Positions 9,915-17,172 of a stretch of 64,000 nucleotides of DNA are shown in pieces. The stretch covers positions 248,001 to 312,000 of the forward strand of contig NZ_FXWP01000025.1 in assembly GCF_900184035.1 (NCBI RefSeq), written 5' to 3'. Within the stretch, counting starts at the first letter, position 1; each line of letters starts with the position of its first letter. The position numbers were made by a program, and so were the translations under genes. A model generated the notes under the pieces. The model was not told the DNA's origin. It searched no databases and saw only the letters and a list, made by a program, of their open reading frames with translations. The DNA is from Kosakonia pseudosacchari. Lineage in GTDB: Bacteria; Pseudomonadota; Gammaproteobacteria; Enterobacterales; Enterobacteriaceae.

Positions 9915-10649
9915 TTGCGCGCAGGATGCCTGACGAAAAGCCCGTTTCGTATTGTCATATGCCTGGCAATTAGTTTGCTGCTGGCGAGCTGCGCCGGAAG
10001 TAACGCTACTTATTCCGGCTCCGTGTATACGGTGAAGCGGGGCGATACGCTGTATCGCATATCCCGTCTTACCGGCACCAGCGTAAAAGATCTCGCCAGC
10101 ATGAACGGTATTTCGCCGCCGTACACCATTGAAGTGGGGCAGCGACTGAAAGTGAATGGCGCGTCGAAAACCGCCTCATCCTCGACAAAATCCGGCACAA
10201 AAACCGCGAAAGTGGTGCCTTCCTCACAGGTTCCGCTCTCGTCGTGGCCGCCGGTAGGGCAACGCTGCTGGCGCTGGCCGACCACCGGGAAAGTCATCAT
10301 GACTTATTCCACGTCTGACGGCGGGAACAAAGGCATTGATATCGCCGGTACACGCGGTCAACCGGTTTATGCCTCCGGCGCCGGGAAGGTGGTCTATGTT
10401 GGCAATCAGCTGCGCGGCTACGGTAACTTGATCATGATTAAGCACAGCGAAGAGTACATTACCGCTTACGCGCACAACGACACGCTGCTGGTCAATAACG
10501 GGCAGAGTGTGAAAGCCGGTCAGAAGATCGCCACTATGGGCAGCAGCGACGCGGATTCCGTGCGCTTACACTTCCAGTTGCGCTATAAGGCGACGGCTAT
10601 CGATCCGCTGCGTTATTTACCACCTCAGGGCAGCCCGCCGAAATGCTGA
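9915..10649 (+). CDS. actS: Amidase activator ActS (YgeR), LysM-LytM lipoprotein
   Basis: Outer-membrane lipoprotein of the LytM group; E. coli ActS/YgeR activates a septal amidase instead of cutting peptidoglycan itself. The 244-residue product has a signal peptide with lipobox LLASC (Cys26), a LysM domain (about residues 37-80, VYTVKRGDTLYRIS) and a C-terminal M23 domain. The metal ligands are degenerate: NKGIDIA in place of the H-x-x-x-D motif, and RLHF in place of HxH. This supports an activator role. The start is TTG at 9915 with GAGG upstream. Confidence 0.92.
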   Translation: MRAGCLTKSPFRIVICLAISLLLASCAGSNATYSGSVYTVKRGDTLYRISRLTGTSVKDLASMNGISPPYTIEVGQRLKVNGASKTASSSTKSGTKTAKVVPSSQVPLSSWPPVGQRCWRWPTTGKVIMTYSTSDGGNKGIDIAGTRGQPVYASGAGKVVYVGNQLRGYGNLIMIKHSEEYITAYAHNDTLLVNNGQSVKAGQKIATMGSSDADSVRLHFQLRYKATAIDPLRYLPPQGSPPKC

Positions 10650-10654
10650 TGAGA

Positions 10655-10687
10655 AAGCTAACAGGCAGTCGCCCGGCCTGTTAGCTT
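10655..10687. terminator. Hairpin between convergent actS and repeat-protein gene
   Basis: A perfect 11-bp stem AAGCTAACAGG/CCTGTTAGCTT with an 11-nt loop sits between two converging genes. There is no T-run, so its strength as a terminator is uncertain. Confidence 0.5.
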
Positions 10688-10703
10688 GAGAGTAAGTCTG
10701 GAA

Positions 10704-11120
10704 CTAATTGTTGTGCGTATCCTGGCCGCCGAAGATATTCGCGCGGCTGGTTGATGACTTACCGTTGCTGTAGTTAGTATCCTGGCCGTCGAAAATGTTG
10801 GCCCGGCTGCTCGAATGACTACCGTCGCTGTAATCGATGTCCTGGCCGCCAAAGATATTCGCTCTGCTGCTGGATGATGTTCCGTCACTGGAGGTTGTAT
10901 CTTGCCCACCAAAGATATTGGCTCGGCTGGTTGTCGTTCTTCCGTCGCTGTACCTGGTATCCTGCCCGCCGAAAATATTGGCCCGGCTACTGGAGGTTGT
11001 GCCATCGTCATAGCGGCAATCTTGCCCGCCAAAAATGTTGGATTGGCAGCTATCCGCCAGTGCAGTATTCAACGAGCCCGCAAAAATAATCAATCCCAAA
11101 ACCAACGGCTTAGCGTTCAT
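10704..11120 (-). CDS. Secreted protein of six NIFGGQD 20-residue repeats
   Basis: I do not recognise a named family. The 138-residue product has a clear signal peptide (residues 1-22, ending ALA). The rest is six copies of the heptad NIF(G/D)GQD at an exact spacing of 20 residues; the linkers are rich in Ser, Thr, Asp and Gly (type xYSDGxxxSSRA). One Cys pair lies near the start (C25, C35). A strict 20-residue period of polar Gly/Asn/Gln repeats suggests a beta-solenoid or an amyloid-like fold, as in curli subunits, but no curli-type motif is present. It lies alone between actS and glyU, with a weak AGAGAA ribosome site. Confidence 0.8.
   Translation of the reverse strand: MNAKPLVLGLIIFAGSLNTALADSCQSNIFGGQDCRYDDGTTSSSRANIFGGQDTRYSDGRTTTSRANIFGGQDTTSSDGTSSSSRANIFGGQDIDYSDGSHSSSRANIFDGQDTNYSNGKSSTSRANIFGGQDTHNN
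10719..11039 (-). repeat. 60-bp tandem coding repeats (5 intervals, 6 heptads)
   Basis: Six NIFGGQD-coding units recur every 60 bp inside the gene for the secreted repeat protein. The core codons are similar between copies, while the linker codons have diverged more. The fifth copy has Asp for Gly in the heptad. Confidence 0.85.
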
Positions 11121-11276
11121 AGCGATTCTCTGAAATGAGTGGGAACAACGGGGCTATGCTATGCCCGAAAACGTAACGCGGGAGGTTATGTTGTCCTAAT
11201 TTTCGCAACAAAATGAGGGCGCTACACCGGTGAAGATTAATTGCTTAAAACTCCAGCAGTTACCCACAAACTCGCC

Positions 11277-11304
11277 TTGCTCTCACGCGCTAAGAGGTTA
11301 TAAT
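11277..11304 (+). promoter_or_regulatory. Promoter of glyU
   Basis: TTGCTC (11277-11282) and a perfect TATAAT (11299-11304) are 16 bp apart, 17 bp before the mature 5' end of the tRNA. Confidence 0.75.
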
Positions 11305-11321
11305 GCCTGTCGCATCTCAAT

Positions 11322-11395
11322 GCGGGCGTAGTTCAATGGTAGAACGAGAGCTTCCCAAGCTCTATACGAGGGTTCGATTCCCTTCGCCCGCTCCA
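11322..11395 (+). tRNA. glyU: tRNA-Gly, anticodon CCC
   Basis: The 74-nt cloverleaf has acceptor arms GCGGGCG/CGCCCGC, D arm GTTCAATGGTAGAAC and anticodon arm GAGCTTCCCAAGCTC with CCC in the loop. The T arm is GAGGGTTCGATTCCCTT, and the 3' CCA is encoded. It reads the same as E. coli glyU and keeps its place next to actS (ygeR). The genes immediately downstream are accessory, which fits a tRNA-adjacent insertion. I see no integrase and no second copy of the tRNA 3' end in the window. Confidence 0.97.
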
Positions 11396-11581
11396 GAATT
11401 CCTTCCTTGTTACAAAACACCGCCAACATTGCTTTGAATGTATTTAGCTGTCAAAAAAATGACTAAGCGTAAGTTGTTTTTGATCGCCCTGGCTGAATAA
11501 CGCACCACCAACTGGCATTAAGCTTGTAGTGTCTAAATTCAGTAAGAAAGGGAAAGGCTGGATCTCTCCAGCCGTTGGCGG

Positions 11582-11857
11582 TCATCTCACTTTCTTGAAG
11601 ATGAGCAGGATAAGCGGGACACAGATTGCAAAGCGATAAATTGCTGCATCAAAAACTATGCCTGTGGCTTGAAGGATAGAATCAATGGAAGCATGGTACT
11701 CATTCAATGGTACAGGATTAGAAAACTGCATACTTTCACTCTCGCTGAATGCAGAAAATGAGAATGTAGCCAGCGCCAAACCAATAAAATAGCAAAACGA
11801 TACAATGCTGATTCCGCTCCACCGGAGAATAGTTTTAGTTCTACTCTTCATTGTCAT
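11582..11857 (-). CDS. Predicted immunity-type membrane protein A, copy 3
   Basis: A 91-residue protein with one membrane segment near residues 12-33 and a second at about 70-88, ending FKKVR. The loop between them (SESESMQFSNPVPLNEY...) is polar. It is a near-duplicate of the products at 12310-12582 and 13035-13304. Each copy directly follows a complete or detached effector C-terminus, so immunity to that effector is the likely role. This is inference from position and duplication. The start has GGGGAT upstream, and it overlaps the preceding effector-tail fragment. It is the last unit of the array; no B-type partner follows it. Confidence 0.75.
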   Translation of the reverse strand: MTMKSRTKTILRWSGISIVSFCYFIGLALATFSFSAFSESESMQFSNPVPLNEYHASIDSILQATGIVFDAAIYRFAICVPLILLIFKKVR

Positions 11858-12047
11858 AATATCCCCTTAATACACCGCCCTCAGTACAGCCGGAATAGGG
11901 AGATAATGAATCTCCAGTGGCTGCACCTTGTGCTAAAACATGCTCAACCATACCGCCTGAAGTTTCCTGAAATGATTGCAAGTGACCTGAATTTGGATAC
12001 TGTTCTTTGAACGCAAACGTCATCTCAACGACAAGCATTGAGGACAT
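11841..12047 (-). pseudogene. Detached effector C-terminal tail, copy 3
   Basis: A 68-codon frame whose product aligns with the last 62 residues of the PAAR effector: LVVEMT.AFKEQYPN against AVVEVTDEFKKQYPN, and SLSPYSG..GGVLRGYYDNEE against SISPYSG.NVGGILGEYDE. It has no PAAR or catalytic part. It is most simply a remnant carried along by tandem duplication, although it could act as a recombination donor for new effector tips. It overlaps the genes on both sides. Confidence 0.7.
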
Positions 12048-12313
12048 CTCAATCTCACTTTCTTGAAGATGAGAAAGGACAACGAGATGCAGACAGCGAA
12101 ACCCACAATAAAGGCTAACGCCATATCATGGGGATTTTGCGATCGCCCCATAACAAACCAGGTCAACTGAGAGGGCGTAAAATCCCACCCCTGGCTTACT
12201 GTTTCTGAAAAGTTAACGGAGAAGACAAGATCGAAATAAAGCACGATAACGTAATAAGCAACGCAAATAAGCGCGATACTCGCCCACCTGATCCGGTACT
12301 TCTTATTCATCAT
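12020..12313 (-). CDS. Predicted immunity-type membrane protein B, copy 2
   Basis: A 97-residue protein with two hydrophobic segments (about residues 8-30 and 62-84) separated by a polar loop (NFSETVSQGWDFTPSQL). It is a near-duplicate of the product at 12763-13035 but extended by seven residues, because its stop codon differs. The start overlaps the stop of the preceding A copy by four bases, so A and B are translationally coupled. A role as a second immunity factor, or as a subunit of a two-protein immunity complex, is inferred from repeated pairing. Confidence 0.7.
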   Translation of the reverse strand: MMNKKYRIRWASIALICVAYYVIVLYFDLVFSVNFSETVSQGWDFTPSQLTWFVMGRSQNPHDMALAFIVGFAVCISLSFLIFKKVRLRCPQCLSLR

Positions 12314-12582
12314 CTTATCTTTTTAAAGATAAGTAGGATGAGAGGGACACAGATCGCAAAGCCAAAAAAGGCGGCGTTATAAACGACGTTTGTAGCTTGC
12401 ATAAGTGAATCAATCGCCAGGTAATGCTCTTTTAATGGAACAGGGTTTGAAACAAGAGTCTGATTTTCAGAGAAAATAGTGAATGCTTGTGAGGCGACAA
12501 ACAACCCAAGGAAGTAACCCAGGCAGACAATACAAATCCCTCCCCACCGGAGAATGGTTTTAGTTCTACTCGTCATTGTCAT
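12310..12582 (-). CDS. Predicted immunity-type membrane protein A, copy 2
   Basis: A 90-residue protein with two membrane segments, starting MTMTSRTKTILRWGG and ending LILLIFKKIR. It is closely similar to copy 3 at 11582-11857 and to copy 1 at 13035-13304. Differences cluster in the loop after the first membrane segment (SENQTLVSNPVPLKEHYLAI). That is the expected face for binding a periplasmic toxin. GGGGAT precedes the ATG, which overlaps the effector-tail fragment by 17 bp. Confidence 0.75.
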   Translation of the reverse strand: MTMTSRTKTILRWGGICIVCLGYFLGLFVASQAFTIFSENQTLVSNPVPLKEHYLAIDSLMQATNVVYNAAFFGFAICVPLILLIFKKIR

Positions 12583-12772
12583 AATATCCCCTTAATACAC
12601 CGCCTACAGTACCGCCGGAATAGGGAGATAATGAATCTCCAGTGGCTGCACCTTGTGCTAAAACATGCTCAACCATACCGCCGGAAGTTTCCTGGTATGA
12701 TTGCAAGTGACCTGAATTTGGATACTGTTTTTTGAACACAACCGTCATCTCAACGACAAGCATTAAGGGCAT
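12566..12772 (-). pseudogene. Detached effector C-terminal tail, copy 2
   Basis: A 68-codon frame equivalent to the end of the PAAR effector (VVEMTVVFKKQYPN..., ending SLSPYSGGTVGGVLRGYYDNDE). It is almost the same as the fragment at 11841-12047. It lies between protein B of the first unit and protein A of the second, and overlaps both. No PAAR, linker or catalytic residues remain, so it is a remnant or a reserve cassette. Confidence 0.7.
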
Positions 12773-13035
12773 CTCAATCTCACTTTCTTGAAGATGAGAA
12801 AGAACAATGAGATGCAGACAGCGAAACCCACAATAAAGGCTAACGCCAAATCATAGGGATTTTGCGATAGCCCCATAACAAACCTGGCCAACTGAGACGG
12901 TGTAAAATCCCATCCCTGGCTTACTGTTTCTGAAAAGTTCACTGCGAATACAAGATCGAAGTAAAGCACGATAACGTAATACGCAACGCAGATGAGCGCG
13001 ATACTCGTCCACCTAATCCAGTATTTCTTATTCAT
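12763..13035 (-). CDS. Predicted immunity-type membrane protein B, copy 1
   Basis: A 90-residue protein with two membrane segments (IRWTSIALICVAYYVIVLYF and a second ending LFFLIFKKVRLRCP). It starts at 13035, sharing one base with the stop of protein A (TAATG junction), which points to strict coupling. It is paired with A immediately downstream of the effector gene. I know of no characterised homologue. Confidence 0.72.
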   Translation of the reverse strand: MNKKYWIRWTSIALICVAYYVIVLYFDLVFAVNFSETVSQGWDFTPSQLARFVMGLSQNPYDLALAFIVGFAVCISLFFLIFKKVRLRCP

Positions 13036-13304
13036 TATCGTACCGTTTTAAAGATAATTAAGATCAGCGGGACACAGATCGCAAAGCCAAAGAGGGCGAC
13101 ACTAAAAACGCCATCAGTGGCTTGCATGAGCGAGTCTATTGATGCTTTGTATTCTTTTAATGGGATTGGGCCATAAAACTGCACACTTTCCCGTTCACTG
13201 AATGCACTGTAAGCGAAGGTTGATGCTATCAGTGTAATAAAGTAGCAAAGTGATACTGCGACTATCCCGCCCCATCGAAGAATGGTTTTCGTTAAATTAC
13301 TCAT
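13035..13304 (-). CDS. Predicted immunity-type membrane protein A, copy 1
   Basis: An 89-residue two-segment membrane protein directly after the effector gene. The ATG at 13304 is chosen over the one at 13307 because GGAG lies six bases before it and because it aligns with the starts of copies 2 and 3 (RTKTILRW equals LTKTILRW). The start lies inside the effector gene, 8 bp before that gene ends, as is common for effector-immunity pairs. The loop SERESVQFYGPIPLKEYKASI is assigned to the periplasm by inference. Confidence 0.78.
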   Translation of the reverse strand: MSNLTKTILRWGGIVAVSLCYFITLIASTFAYSAFSERESVQFYGPIPLKEYKASIDSLMQATDGVFSVALFGFAICVPLILIIFKTVR

Positions 13305-14445
13305 CATATTCTCCAAGAATTCCACCAACATTCGCGCCTGAGTATGGGGAAATCGAGCCTATTGAAGACAATGTTTCTGCGGCGAAGCGTTTAGCTTTAC
13401 CTTTGATTCCTTCTGGAGATACATGTTGTCCGTTTATGTTCGGATACTGTTTTTTAAACTCGTCAGTAACTTCAACAACTGCCATAGACTTTAGGTTTCG
13501 GCTTTTAGCGAGAAGATGATTTTGCAATGATACGGGTATGGCAAAATACTCTTCTGCTTCAATAGGGAGCTGAGTGCTCTTTGAATTGTAGCTTGTATCA
13601 AAGATCGTCGAGCCCGCTGCTTTTATGCCAGCTACTGTGTGGGTTGTGCAGTTTCTTCCTGTTACATCGTAGGAGTCAATTGAGTGACCTGTTCGATCTG
13701 TAACGCTGTTTTCTTTTATCCCCACAGGCTTTGTCCCCTTTTCCCACAAATTTTCAAAGAAAGCGCGGGTTTTCGGTATGCTTGCGTCATTGATGTTAAA
13801 AACGCGGGCATTATTTTCGTAAAGCTCCTTTCTGTAGTACTCCCTCGCATCTTCGCCTTTCATAAAATCGAGAATGCCGTCACCTGTCGTTTCAATTGGC
13901 CCGCCAGTTCTTCCGTATCTGCCATAGGTGTAAAGGTTAACAACATTATTTTCATGCACGGAAACAAAAGCGTGCCCGGTTTCAGTGATTTCAGTCCAGA
14001 TATAAACGCCGTTCAATAGCGGATTATTTTCGGGTTCACAGGTGTCAGCAAACTTATTTTTCTTCTTCACCGCTTGTGCAAATTGTTCAGGTTCTGGAAT
14101 TTTTGCAGGTTGAGGAGGAGTGACTGCAACCAGCGGAACAGCATCAGCTTTAACTGGTTTTGCTTCTTCAAGCCAATAAGAGGCATTTGGAAATGATGAA
14201 ATAAATCTTGCTCTACAAGGGCATGTACTTCGGCTATGCAAAGTCCCTGCTGCTGCAACGCCATAAATCCAGTAATCGGGTATGCCACCCGCGATGTGGT
14301 AGATCTTTCCATCTTTACCACAGGATACGGAATCGCCATTCCTCGCGGTCGCCATTCCGCCAAAACTATGATGCGGAGAGCCTGAAAGAATATGACCGCC
14401 GCATGTTGTCTTATCGCCAATACGTAGAAAATAACCCGTTGGCAT
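13297..14445 (-). CDS. PAAR-domain type VI effector, predicted Cys-His hydrolase
   Basis: The 382-residue product begins with a PAAR tip domain (residues 1 to about 88: MPTGYFLRIGDKTTCGG...YWIYG), which caps the VgrG spike for delivery. A Pro/Ala linker (100-122) follows, then a C-terminal toxin domain. That domain has a conserved-looking His (TGHAFVSV, H158) and Cys (GRNCTTHT, C266). His before Cys is the order of circularly permuted NlpC/P60-type hydrolases, so a peptidoglycan or amide hydrolase is possible but unproven. The ATG at 14445 is chosen over 14502 because AAGGA lies seven bases upstream and PAAR proteins begin at this point. No VgrG or T6SS structural genes are in the window. Confidence 0.82.
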   Translation of the reverse strand: MPTGYFLRIGDKTTCGGHILSGSPHHSFGGMATARNGDSVSCGKDGKIYHIAGGIPDYWIYGVAAAGTLHSRSTCPCRARFISSFPNASYWLEEAKPVKADAVPLVAVTPPQPAKIPEPEQFAQAVKKKNKFADTCEPENNPLLNGVYIWTEITETGHAFVSVHENNVVNLYTYGRYGRTGGPIETTGDGILDFMKGEDAREYYRKELYENNARVFNINDASIPKTRAFFENLWEKGTKPVGIKENSVTDRTGHSIDSYDVTGRNCTTHTVAGIKAAGSTIFDTSYNSKSTQLPIEAEEYFAIPVSLQNHLLAKSRNLKSMAVVEVTDEFKKQYPNINGQHVSPEGIKGKAKRFAAETLSSIGSISPYSGANVGGILGEYDE

Positions 14446-14856
14446 AGCATCATCCTTAATGAATTTGTTAGCTGGGATATTTATAAAAGCATTGCAACTC
14501 ACTTGTTCATTTCATAAAAAACATTCAGATAATCATTCATCGTGCCGTCCAAACAACTGGCTGATGAATCTACAATAGCGGCGCCTATTGTCAGTTATTG
14601 CCTCATGATATTTCTCTCCGCTGAATTTAGTTTTTTCACCATTCTGACGGGTGATTATTCTACAAACACTTACTCTCAATTTTATAGAGATAATGCTTAC
14701 GTCAAATTCCGATTTTTAAATACCATCATAAGAGGCATTTCAGGCGTTGCGTTAGGTTCTCTGTAAGATCATGAATCCCTGTCATCACATTTTTACGCAT
14801 AAAGTTTTATTTCCTGCTGCCGTTAATATGAGCAATGGACTTCAGGAGTATTGCGC
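14446..14856. other. AT-rich intergenic region
   Basis: About 410 bp separate the divergent effector and coiled-coil genes. Base composition is AT-rich compared with the core genome. A 74-codon frame at 14542-14766 lacks a ribosome site and has no recognisable features. The region should hold the effector promoter near 14460-14520, but I cannot pick confident -35/-10 boxes. Confidence 0.6.
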
Positions 14857-15654
14857 ATGCTTCGCCCCACGTTTACTGGCTCTCTCGACCTTTACGCATC
14901 CTCTTCCGCCAAAGGCGGAACGGCTCGTACTCAGGAGGCTCCCCGCCCCCATGAAACCATCAATCCCACGCCTGCCAGCATCGTGACGCTCAGCCCCCAG
15001 GCGAAAGAGTATTACGATAATTTGCAGGAAAACCTTAACACGCTTAATCGCTTTACGCAGGAAAATGCCCAGAGCAGCAAAGCGAATGCGCGCGCGAAAC
15101 TTGAGGCATTAAAACGGGAAATCGCCCGCCTGAAAGCGTTGGCCATGTTATTTGGCGGATCCGGGGGCTACATTATGAAACAGCTCAAACAGCTCTCCTC
15201 TCAGCTTGGGCAACTCGCTTCCCAACTTGGACAGAGCGATAACACCGGCGCAGGAAACAGTGCCGATGCTACCGCTTCCAGCGCAGCACAGGCTGCCGCC
15301 GGGGAAAGTGATGAGTCTGCCGCAAAAGCGCAGGCGCAGGCCACCCCTGACGCTGACGTCAGCGACGAAGAAAATCCGACCGAAAAAGAAAAGTCAGCCG
15401 AGATCGCGGGCGTACAATCTACTATCGATAGCGTTATCAATACGTTACAAAAATCCAGCCAACGTCAGGAAGATGCGCGTTCGCTGAAAGAAGCGCTCCG
15501 GGAGCTCAAGTCGCTGCTGTCGCTGCTGAAAAGCAAAATGCGGGAAGAGGAGAAAGCGTCTGGCAATGAGCGCAACGATATTGCCGCTGTTGAGCAGAAT
15601 CTTAACGACAGTGGAAATGTGATTTCGCAGATGGAGTTAACCCCGGGATTTTAA
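14857..15654 (+). CDS. Predicted coiled-coil protein, unknown function
   Basis: I do not recognise this 265-residue protein. It has no signal peptide or membrane segment. Charged heptad-rich regions lie at about residues 48-100 (YYDNLQENLNTLNRFTQ...) and 205-245, flanking an Ala/Ser/Asp-rich low-complexity middle (about 120-180) and a glycine hinge (LFGGSGGY). Such composition is seen in flagellar or type III export-associated proteins, and FliB follows, but that link is speculative. The ATG at 14857 has AGGAG eight bases upstream; the TTG at 14851 is an alternative. Confidence 0.6.
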   Translation: MLRPTFTGSLDLYASSSAKGGTARTQEAPRPHETINPTPASIVTLSPQAKEYYDNLQENLNTLNRFTQENAQSSKANARAKLEALKREIARLKALAMLFGGSGGYIMKQLKQLSSQLGQLASQLGQSDNTGAGNSADATASSAAQAAAGESDESAAKAQAQATPDADVSDEENPTEKEKSAEIAGVQSTIDSVINTLQKSSQRQEDARSLKEALRELKSLLSLLKSKMREEEKASGNERNDIAAVEQNLNDSGNVISQMELTPGF

Positions 15655-15762
15655 GCGCGCGGATCCATGTCGTGAAATGCTGAATGTAGTGCGCGCTTAT
15701 GCAACTATAGATATTCACTTTTGTCGTGTAACTTTCTGCTTTTCATTTATAAAGAATGTATT

Positions 15763-16980
15763 ATGCGACACCATAAAACAGTGACTCCTGTTTTCTTTGA
15801 TAAATTCAAATGCGTTGGCCCGGATTGTTTAATTTCCTGCTGCCGTAGCTGGAAAATAAATATTGATAAGAAAACGCATCAACGCTATCTGTCCTCATCC
15901 AATCCTGTTATTGCGGCCATTGCGAAAGAGAATTTAATCCCGGTTCATAACGGCAAAAATGAATATTCGGTCATTAAATTAAATGAGGATAAGCAGTGCC
16001 CGTTTGTTGATGAAAACCGGCTTTGCATGGTGCATCGTGATTTAGGTGAAAAAGCCTTATCCCGTACCTGCTCAACCTACCCGCGTGGTTCACGCAAATA
16101 CGCCGATGAAGTGCGTTTCAGCATGACGCTCTCCTGCCCGGAAGTAGTGCGTCAGGTGCTTTTCGACCCGCAAAGCATGCTGCTGCAAGAGAAGACCACG
16201 CTGGTTGCCCGCTCAAAAGTAAAATTACTGGAGCAGCAAAAGCCGCGTGACCAGGTGAGCCATCTGGTGCATCTTTTCGCGTGGAATCTGGTTCAGGCGC
16301 AGAGCAACAATATTGAAGAGAATTTAATGGCGCTGGCGCAATTTATTCTCTATCTGCAAATGCTCAATTTTGATCTGCAGAATAACCTGGCTGAAGTGGA
16401 AAACTTTTATGCAGGGCTGATCGATGAATTACAGAATGGTCGAACGCTGCTTCGTGCGCAAAATAGCGCTCGTGCGGCCAGCATGAAGGTCGATGCGTTA
16501 ACCGTGATGGGCAAACTCGTGGCGAAATATGCTTCGCGCGATCCGCTGATTTCACAAGGGCACCTGCAAATCGCTGACTATCTGGCCATTACACCAGAGA
16601 CGAAAGCGCCTGCGCTGAGTGAAAAATTTTCTGCTCTTGATCAGCAGTGGGAACAGTTGTGCAAGAATTCCTGTCTGAGTGAACCGCATGTGCTGCGAAA
16701 CTACTTGCTGTATAAGCTCTATGAGAGCGATTTTCCCGGCACGAATACGGCGACCATCTTGCGCCAGTTTTATCGCATTGTTATGGACTATTTTTATCTC
16801 AAAACGTTCCTCAGCGTACAGTCGCTGCATGTTGAGATAGACCAGCCGCTGGTGATGAAAACGATCGCCAGTTTTTCTGAAAAAACCATGCATAACAGCA
16901 CCCTCAACCAACGCATGGATACCGCGATCGATGCGATCAACGGCGGCGACGATCTCTCTTGTCTGCTGCTGATCGGCTAA
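15763..16980 (+). CDS. fliB: Flagellin lysine-N-methylase FliB
   Basis: FliB methylates surface lysines of flagellin; in Salmonella this aids adhesion. The 405-residue product is the right length (Salmonella FliB is about 400). It has the N-terminal cysteine cluster CVGPDCLISCCRSW, then further cysteines in CPF, CMVH, CSTYPRG and CPEVV, a pattern suggesting a metal or Fe-S site. The frame is open from 15721, but MRHHKTVTPVFFDKF at 15763 is the natural start. No flagellin gene is nearby, so the substrate must be encoded elsewhere. The ribosome site is weak. Confidence 0.82.
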   Translation: MRHHKTVTPVFFDKFKCVGPDCLISCCRSWKINIDKKTHQRYLSSSNPVIAAIAKENLIPVHNGKNEYSVIKLNEDKQCPFVDENRLCMVHRDLGEKALSRTCSTYPRGSRKYADEVRFSMTLSCPEVVRQVLFDPQSMLLQEKTTLVARSKVKLLEQQKPRDQVSHLVHLFAWNLVQAQSNNIEENLMALAQFILYLQMLNFDLQNNLAEVENFYAGLIDELQNGRTLLRAQNSARAASMKVDALTVMGKLVAKYASRDPLISQGHLQIADYLAITPETKAPALSEKFSALDQQWEQLCKNSCLSEPHVLRNYLLYKLYESDFPGTNTATILRQFYRIVMDYFYLKTFLSVQSLHVEIDQPLVMKTIASFSEKTMHNSTLNQRMDTAIDAINGGDDLSCLLLIG

Positions 16981-17000
16981 CAACGCGCAAAGACAAAACC

Positions 17001-17151
17001 GCTGGCAACGGAGCAGGTTTGCTGCTACGTTGCCAGCATGCCTGTTAAATATTCATCCCCTTTATTTATTGCGAGCATTATTCGCACCGTCAATCGATCG
17101 GTGGGATAACGTTCGCCTTTCTTCCCGCCAGCACGGCGGGGCCTTGCTGGC
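17001..17151. repeat. Two related extragenic hairpins
   Basis: First hairpin: a perfect 10-bp stem GCTGGCAACG (17001-17010) with CGTTGCCAGC (17028-17037), extended inward by AGCAG/CTGCT. Second hairpin: GCCAGCA (17127-17133) with TGCTGGC (17145-17151). Both share the core GCTGGCA/TGCCAGC. No T-run follows either. They occupy the gap between fliB and the kinase gene. Confidence 0.55.
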
Positions 17152-17172
17152 AGCAACCTGCGAGGTCATTGT

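Larger units (their letters stand above)
11582..13304 (-). repeat. Tandem array of effector-tail/immunity units, period ~725 bp
   Basis: The block [effector tail, protein A, protein B] is repeated. The string tcattgtcataatatcccc begins at 11848 and again at 12573, a 725-bp period. Over the following 200 bp the two copies differ at only a few percent of positions. A more diverged third unit (A at 13035-13304, B at 12763-13035) is attached to the full effector gene. The last unit lacks protein B. This is a recent tandem duplication by unequal exchange. Confidence 0.85.

Noticed and set aside
14542..14766. A 74-codon frame in the gap upstream of the coiled-coil gene.
   Set aside because: There is no ribosome site, domain or recognisable relative; the length is expected by chance in AT-rich sequence.
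11322..14856. Possible integrative element inserted at glyU.
   Set aside because: The accessory genes follow the tRNA, but there is no integrase and no repeated tRNA 3' end was found, so attachment sites cannot be called.
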